DNA of 19,391 nt from an uncultured Coriobacteriales bacterium (GTDB taxonomy: Bacteria > Actinomycetota > Coriobacteriia > Coriobacteriales > UMGS124): the NCBI GenBank assembly GCA_902464015.1, contig CABQHM010000060.1:1-19391 (forward strand), given 5' to 3'. A program made the position numbers and the translations under genes. Positions 15,865 to 19,391 of the stretch are shown here, piece after piece. The notes under the pieces were generated by a model that saw only the letters and a program-made list of their open reading frames with translations, was not told the origin of the DNA and made no database searches. Positions within the stretch are counted from its first letter, which is position 1. Each line of letters begins with the position of its first letter.

Positions 15865-16657
15865 AGCCCACCCCGCGCACAGTGCTCACCAGCTTAATGC
15901 CAAAGCGGTCGTCAATCTTGGCGCGCAAGTGGCGCACATACACATCAACGATGTTGGTCTCGCCCATGTAGTCGTACCCGCAGGCAAGATTGGCGATCTT
16001 CTCGCGAGAAAGTACGATGTCCTTGTTCTCCATGAGCACGCGCAGCACCTCAAACTCACGCATAGTGAGCTCGACGGGGGTCCCGCCCACGTGCACGAGC
16101 CTGCGCGAAGGGTCGAGCGTTACTTGACCGGCACGCAAAACGCCCTGGTCGGCAGCCGTGGTGGACGCTGAGACCGAACCAGGCGCCGAGGAGCCGACGA
16201 CGGCAGGCGCAGACGAGGCTCCCTGAGATGCGGATGCGTTGTCTCCCTGGCTGGCCACGGCCCCGCTCTCCCCCGCCCCAGAGCGCACAGGCCGCGTGCG
16301 CAAGATGACACGAATGCGCGCCAGCAGCTCCTCGATGGCAAATGGCTTGGTAATGTAGTCGTTCGCGCCGGCATCGAGTCCGGAGACCTTGTCCATCACC
16401 GCGTCGCGAGCCGTGAGCAAGATGACGGGAACGTCGCTCTCACGACGCACCCGGCGCAACACCTCAAGGCCATTGAGCTGGGGCAACATGACATCGAGCA
16501 GAATGAGGTCCCAAGTGCTCGAAAGCGCCATGTCAAGTGCGCTGCGCCCATCGGCCGCCTTTCCCACCTCGTAGCCCTCGTGGGTCAGCTCAAGTTCGAG
16601 AAAGCGGGCTATCTTCTCCTCGTCCTCAACGATGAGGATGCGGCCGTGCGTGTCCAT
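15845..16657 (-). CDS. OmpR/PhoB-family response regulator
   Basis: This is a DNA-binding regulator switched by phosphorylation. The 270 residues show a receiver domain (5-120) with acidic pair Glu11/Asp12, phospho-acceptor Asp55 (LILLDVMLPQ), Thr82 and Lys104 (TKPF), and a C-terminal winged helix (173-270) with YVRHLRAKID and TVRGVGYVVREG. An unusually long Ala/Ser/Gly-rich linker (about 123-172) separates them, making the protein longer than the usual 225-240 residues. The start at 16657 (MDTHGRILIVEDEE) is chosen because the AGGGCAGGG-like stretch sits ahead of it; a longer reading to 16741 would cross a strong terminator hairpin. The kinase gene overlaps its 3' end by 20 bases. An intrinsic terminator ends only 27 bases before the start codon. 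Confidence 0.95.
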   Translation of the reverse strand: MDTHGRILIVEDEEKIARFLELELTHEGYEVGKAADGRSALDMALSSTWDLILLDVMLPQLNGLEVLRRVRRESDVPVILLTARDAVMDKVSGLDAGANDYITKPFAIEELLARIRVILRTRPVRSGAGESGAVASQGDNASASQGASSAPAVVGSSAPGSVSASTTAADQGVLRAGQVTLDPSRRLVHVGGTPVELTMREFEVLRVLMENKDIVLSREKIANLACGYDYMGETNIVDVYVRHLRAKIDDRFGIKLVSTVRGVGYVVREG

Positions 16658-16683
16658 GTGGCCCTGCCCTTCGGATAAACGGG

Positions 16684-16712
16684 AAAACCCGGCAGGACCA
16701 AGCCTGCCGGGT
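16684..16712 (-). terminator. intrinsic terminator between DUF4342 gene and response regulator
   Basis: On the minus strand ACCCGGCAGG and CCTGCCGGGT form a perfect 10-bp stem with a 6-base loop, followed by TTTT at 16687-16684. It ends the DUF4342 transcript 49 bases after its stop. Because the regulator's start codon is so close, it may also act as an attenuator in the regulator's leader. Confidence 0.85.
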
Positions 16713-16729
16713 ATGCTTTTCTGTCGGCT

Positions 16730-16735
16730 ATTATG
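16730..16735 (-). promoter_or_regulatory. possible -10 element for the two-component operon
   Basis: The minus strand reads CATAAT here, one base off the -10 consensus, between the DUF4342 stop and the terminator hairpin. No good -35 is visible at the right distance. Transcription from here would put the hairpin at 16684-16712 into the leader of the regulator mRNA. Confidence 0.3.
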
Positions 16736-16760
16736 GCGCATCTTGCAGCCGTCGAAGGCG

Positions 16761-17324
16761 TTACTGCTTGTCGGACTCAGAACCCTTCACGTCATTCTTG
16801 AGATGAGCGGCGCCGTCAGCCGCTTTGTCCATGATGTCGTTCACGTCGATGTGCACCTCGTCGATGCCCTCAAAGCGATACTTGAAATCGAAGAAGAGAC
16901 CAATGATGAGCAAAGGGATGACAATCCAGAACGCGAAGACCGCAAGAAGGATGAGCACGAGCGTAGGCATGCTCAAAATGCGCTTGCCGGAACGGTCGAC
17001 GACGAAGGATGTATCGATCGTCTTGCGAAGCCCCGCGCGCAGCCAGCCCATGCAGCGGTTGCAGGCAGTGGAGAAACCGCCTTCCTTCTTGGTCGAACGC
17101 TCATAGTCGCTCTGAGCCTGGGACATCTCGGCACTCGTCTGGTAGGCCTGGTTGGCCTCGGTGGAATAGTGGGCCGCCTCGCCCGTGCGCGACTTGCCGG
17201 CGCGCTCAAGCCAGACCACGGCGTCGAGCACGTCCTCGTTGCAGGCATCGAGCGCCTCGCGGGCCTCTTCGAACGTGACGCCGCACTTCTTGCAGATGAG
17301 CTCGGCCTTCTCAAACTTGTCCAT
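16761..17324 (-). CDS. DUF4342 protein with UBA-like N-terminus and one membrane segment
   Basis: The 187-residue protein starts at 17324 after AGAAAGGA; a longer reading by nine residues has no ribosome site. Residues 1-45 (EKAELICKKCGVTFEEAREALDA, continuing with NEDVLDAVVWLE) have the pattern of a UBA-like/TS-N three-helix domain. Residues 45-90 are polar, 90-118 a basic amphipathic stretch (GLRKTIDTSFVVDRSGKRIL), 119-146 a hydrophobic membrane segment beginning with MPTLVLILLAVFAFW, and 147-187 an acidic tail. This order matches DUF4342 (PF14242), whose function is not known. It is a lone gene on its strand with a divergent aldolase gene to the right and a terminator after it. Anchoring at the inner face of the membrane is an inference from the positive charges before the segment. 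Confidence 0.82.
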   Translation of the reverse strand: MDKFEKAELICKKCGVTFEEAREALDACNEDVLDAVVWLERAGKSRTGEAAHYSTEANQAYQTSAEMSQAQSDYERSTKKEGGFSTACNRCMGWLRAGLRKTIDTSFVVDRSGKRILSMPTLVLILLAVFAFWIVIPLLIIGLFFDFKYRFEGIDEVHIDVNDIMDKAADGAAHLKNDVKGSESDKQ

Positions 17325-17401
17325 GGTGTGTCCTTTCTCGCTTGGAGACATCGCAAGCGTGCCTCCTTTGCCTGTTTGTCGAGAAATAAGATACAGACGG
17401 C

Positions 17402-17430
17402 CGATTAACCGCTGAACGGTGCTCGATTAA
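17402..17430. promoter_or_regulatory. possible operator between divergent genes
   Basis: CGATTAA occurs at 17402-17408 and again at 17424-17430, 22 bases apart (two helical turns), flanking the inverted repeat ACCG-CTGAA-CGGT (17408-17420). It sits just upstream of the aldolase -10. The arrangement suits binding of a dimeric regulator; no known consensus is recognised. Confidence 0.35.
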
Positions 17431-17444
17431 GCTTGGATGAAGAT

Positions 17445-17450
17445 TATAGT
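17445..17450 (+). promoter_or_regulatory. candidate -10 of the aldolase promoter
   Basis: TATAGT is one base off the -10 consensus, 63 bases before the aldolase start codon. The region at -35 (about 17422-17427, CTCGAT) is poor, which is compatible with an activator bound at 17402-17430. Confidence 0.45.
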
Positions 17451-17513
17451 TAACGTGTCTGTCCGGTGCCCGTGTGCACCCGCACACAAGAGACTGAAGA
17501 GAAAGGTGCGTTC

Positions 17514-18389
17514 ATGCTCGTTAGCGCTGCCCCGATGCTTCGTGCGGCCGAAAAGGGCCACTACGCCATCGCCGCGTTCAACACCAACAACCTTGAGTGG
17601 ACCCGTTCCATCCTTACTGCCGCCGAGGAGGCGCAGTCGCCCGTCATCATCCAGTGCACCTCCGGTGCCGCCAAGTGGCAGACGAGCTTCAAGGTCGTTT
17701 CCGAGATTGTGCACACCCTGACCGAGACGATGGGCATCACGGTGCCCGTTGCCCTTCACCTCGACCACGGCACGTACGAGGACTGCTTCAAGTGCATCGA
17801 GGCTGGCTTTACCTCCATCATGTACGACGGCTCCCATGAGGCCGACTTCCAGGTGAACCTCGACCGTACCGCCGAGCTTGTGCGCCTGGCCCACTCCAAG
17901 GGCATCTCCATCGAGGCCGAGGTCGGCGGCATCGGCGGCGTTGAGGACGGCGTCACCTCCCTGGGCGAAGTCGCCGATCCCGAGCAGTGCCTCGCCATCA
18001 CCAACACGGGCGTCGACTTCCTCGCCTGCGGCATCGGCAACATCCACGGCCTGTACCCCGACAACTGGGCCGGCCTGCAGTTCGACGTGCTCCAGGCAAT
18101 CAAGGACAAGGTGGGTGACCTGCCCCTCGTGCTGCATGGCGGCACCGGAATCCCCGTTGACCAGGTGAAGCGCGCCATCTCCATGGGCGTGGCCAAGATC
18201 AACGTGAACACCGACCTGCAGGTGGCCTTCGCCAAGGCCACGCGCGCCTACATCGAGGCCGGCCGCGACCTCGAGGGCAAGGGCTACGACCCCCGCAAGC
18301 TGCTCAAGCCTGGCGCCGAGGCCATCGTCACCCGCGCCAAGGAGCTCATCATCGACTTTGGCTCGGACGGCAAGGGCTGGGACTGCTAA
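17514..18389 (+). CDS. fba: class II (zinc) fructose-bisphosphate aldolase
   Basis: It cleaves fructose 1,6-bisphosphate to dihydroxyacetone phosphate and glyceraldehyde 3-phosphate in glycolysis and runs backwards in gluconeogenesis. The 291 residues match the class IIB length (about 285-290). Visible are the catalytic Asp84 and zinc ligand His85 in LHLDHG, YDGSH (104-108), EAEVGGIGG (134-142), zinc ligands His178 (GNIHG) and His208 (LHGGTGIP), and the phosphate-binding ISMGVAKINVNTD (222-234). The start at 17514 follows GAAAGGTG (17501-17508) and begins with the family sequence; a reading from 17466 has no ribosome site. Tagatose-bisphosphate aldolases are close relatives, but an isolated, well-expressed gene of this kind is more likely the glycolytic enzyme. 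It is a single unit with a strong terminator. Confidence 0.95.
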   Translation: MLVSAAPMLRAAEKGHYAIAAFNTNNLEWTRSILTAAEEAQSPVIIQCTSGAAKWQTSFKVVSEIVHTLTETMGITVPVALHLDHGTYEDCFKCIEAGFTSIMYDGSHEADFQVNLDRTAELVRLAHSKGISIEAEVGGIGGVEDGVTSLGEVADPEQCLAITNTGVDFLACGIGNIHGLYPDNWAGLQFDVLQAIKDKVGDLPLVLHGGTGIPVDQVKRAISMGVAKINVNTDLQVAFAKATRAYIEAGRDLEGKGYDPRKLLKPGAEAIVTRAKELIIDFGSDGKGWDC

Positions 18390-18427
18390 CGTAGCGCCCG
18401 TTCCCGCACCAGACCGCCCGAAACACA

Positions 18428-18468
18428 CAGGGCCCGCCTTTCACGCACGAAAGGCGGGCCCTGTTTTT
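18428..18468 (+). terminator. strong intrinsic terminator after the aldolase gene
   Basis: CAGGGCCCGCCTTTC and GAAAGGCGGGCCCTG form a perfect 15-bp stem with a 6-base loop (ACGCAC), followed by five T residues (18464-18468). Confidence 0.97.
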
Positions 18469-18479
18469 ATGCAAGCTGG

Positions 18480-18623
18480 CAAAAAACAGCGCATGTTTGC
18501 GTTTTAATGCAGAGGCGGAAAGAAGCCTTATATCCAGTAAGAACATCATGCCTGGTAAACGACTTGAGGCTTAGAGGGATACTCACCCGGGCCAAATTAA
18601 AACGCAAACGTACGGCTTTTTTG
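18480..18623. repeat. 144-bp inverted-repeat element (MITE-like or structured RNA)
   Basis: GTTTGCGTTTTAAT at 18495-18508 is exactly inverted at 18596-18609. The match resumes outside at CAAAAAA (18480-18486) against TTTTTTG (18617-18623), giving imperfect arms of 28-29 bases. Inside are nested inverted matches: AAGCCT (18523-18528) with AGGCTT (18567-18572), and CCAG (18534-18537) with CTGG (18552-18555). No convincing ORF and no clear target-site duplication is seen. It lies between two convergent genes, where a small mobile element would do little harm. Confidence 0.6.
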
Positions 18624-18676
18624 ATCGGAGCAGGCAAAACTCGGACGCCTCGCGCGCAATCGAATGGGGGCGAGCC

Positions 18677-19219
18677 CTACGCCTGGCCGCGGAAATCGGG
18701 GCCAGGGTTGAACATCGCGCCCTGTTCGACCATTTCACGGCCGACTTCGAGGTATTCATGCGCGCCCTTGAGCACGACCGTTTGATACTCCTCCTCGGAA
18801 ATGGTGCGCACGGCGCGGGCGGGAACGCCCATGATGAGCGTGCGAGGCGGGTACTCCTTGCCCTGGCTCACAAGCGCACCCGCGGCGATGAGGCACCCTT
18901 CGCCGATCACAGCACCGTTCATCACGACGGAACCCATGCCGACGAGGCAGTTGTCGGCAATGGTGCACCCGTGCACGACAGCGCCGTGGCCGATTGTCAC
19001 GTTGTCACCCACTGTGCAGGGATAGTCGGTGTCCACATGGATGGCGACGCACTCTTGCACGTTGCTGTTGGCCCCGATGCGCACGGGCGCCATGTCGCCC
19101 CGGATGTACGCACCGCCGAAGATCGTGGCCTCAGAGCCGATAGTCACGTCGCCCAAGATGGAGGCCTTGGGGGAAATCCTCGCTGTGGGGTTTGCGTGCA
19201 CATTGAAGTAGTTTGCCAT
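18677..19219 (-). CDS. gamma-class carbonic anhydrase-like hexapeptide protein (YrdA/PaaY group)
   Basis: The 180-residue protein folds as a left-handed beta-helix of hexapeptide repeats (e.g. ILGDVTIGSEATIFGGAYIR), usually a trimer with zinc at the subunit interfaces. The three metal histidines of the gamma carbonic anhydrase group are present: His61 (CVAIHVD), His78 and His83 (IGHGAVVHG). Arg40 and Asp42 in YIRGD also fit. A helical tail (140-165) ends the protein. Family members are annotated as carbonic anhydrase or acyl-transferase-like proteins; activity cannot be told from sequence, since many YrdA-type proteins are not active. The start at 19219 follows AAGGAGG; the longer reading to 19273 runs into the rRNA terminator. 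It lies directly downstream of the rRNA operon end, with about 45 bases between. Confidence 0.9.
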   Translation of the reverse strand: MANYFNVHANPTARISPKASILGDVTIGSEATIFGGAYIRGDMAPVRIGANSNVQECVAIHVDTDYPCTVGDNVTIGHGAVVHGCTIADNCLVGMGSVVMNGAVIGEGCLIAAGALVSQGKEYPPRTLIMGVPARAVRTISEEEYQTVVLKGAHEYLEVGREMVEQGAMFNPGPDFRGQA

Positions 19220-19263
19220 GTGTTGGCCCTCCTTGTATGGATCGATGAATGAAGACAGATAGC

Positions 19264-19305
19264 AAAAAGGCACCCGCTCCCAACATCAGTGAGAACGAGT
19301 GCCTA
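19264..19305 (-). terminator. intrinsic terminator of the rRNA operon
   Basis: On the minus strand AGGCACTCGTTC pairs with GAGCGGGTGCCT (G-T wobbles allowed), followed by TTTTT at 19268-19264. It lies about 37 bases after the 5S rRNA end. Confidence 0.88.
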
Positions 19306-19341
19306 ATGAAAGCAAGGTGAGAAACAAAAATATCCCTCGTG

Positions 19342-19391
19342 AGATGGCGACGCCCTACTCTCCCACAGGGTTGCCCCTGCAGTACCATCGG
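19342..19391 (-). rRNA. rrf: 5S ribosomal RNA, 3' part only (cut by the window edge)
   Basis: The minus strand reads GATGGTACTGCAGGGGCAAC then CCTGTGGGAGAGTAGG, the highly conserved 3' half of bacterial 5S rRNA. The exact 3' end is uncertain by a few bases. The 5' half and, by inference, the 23S and 16S genes lie beyond the right edge. Confidence 0.93.

Noticed and set aside
18480..18623. Integron attC site
   Set aside because: Length and imperfect symmetry are suggestive, but the ends read GTTTGCG and CGCAAAC, not the RYYYAAC and GTTRRRY core pair in the right order, and no integrase or cassette is present.
18507..18785. 92-residue open frame on the plus strand
   Set aside because: No ribosome site or family features; it runs through the inverted-repeat element and into the antisense of the carbonic anhydrase-like gene.

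Overview
The window reads as chromosomal DNA of a high-GC, strictly anaerobic actinobacterium, most likely of class Coriobacteriia (Olsenella/Atopobium/Collinsella-like). This rests on the GC-rich codon use, a large one-chain pyruvate:ferredoxin oxidoreductase, a stand-alone AICAR formyltransferase, and LRR_5 (BspA-type) proteins carrying a helical tail of the kind seen in anaerobic gut Firmicutes and Actinobacteria. The genus is inferred from family resemblance only.

Layout. 1-1380 (+): AICAR formyltransferase (purine synthesis) closed by a clear terminator. 1381-1654: an intergenic stretch that looks like the worn 3' end of a lost LRR-gene copy, followed by a leader block shared with the next LRR gene. 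1655-6585 (+): two tandem leucine-rich-repeat genes without signal peptides. The second is a fusion of two full LRR units built from 69-bp DNA repeats. 6586-6818: a gap with two strong GC hairpins. 6819-10148 (+): a two-gene unit made of a putative metallopeptidase/VWA-like protein and a MoxR-type AAA+ ATPase, with a terminator at 10272. 10558-14103 (+): pyruvate:ferredoxin (flavodoxin) oxidoreductase and its terminator. 14368-16657 (-): overlapping response regulator and histidine kinase genes of an OmpR-type two-component system. 16761-17324 (-): DUF4342 protein with a UBA-like N-terminus and one membrane segment. 17514-18389 (+): class II fructose-bisphosphate aldolase and a textbook terminator. 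18480-18623: a 144-bp inverted-repeat element between convergent genes. 18677-19219 (-): gamma-class carbonic anhydrase-like hexapeptide protein. 19264-19391 (-): terminator and 3' end of a 5S rRNA, hence the tail of an rRNA operon that enters from the right.

How the parts relate. PurH, PFOR, aldolase and carbonic anhydrase-like protein are core metabolism. The accessory part is 1381-10148: leaderless, repeat-built LRR proteins next to a VWA/metallopeptidase-MoxR pair. MoxR-VWA pairs are known as AAA+ chaperone or maturation modules. I propose that the LRR proteins are their variable binding or client components inside the cell. That is a hypothesis from gene order and missing export signals; it is not shown by the sequence.
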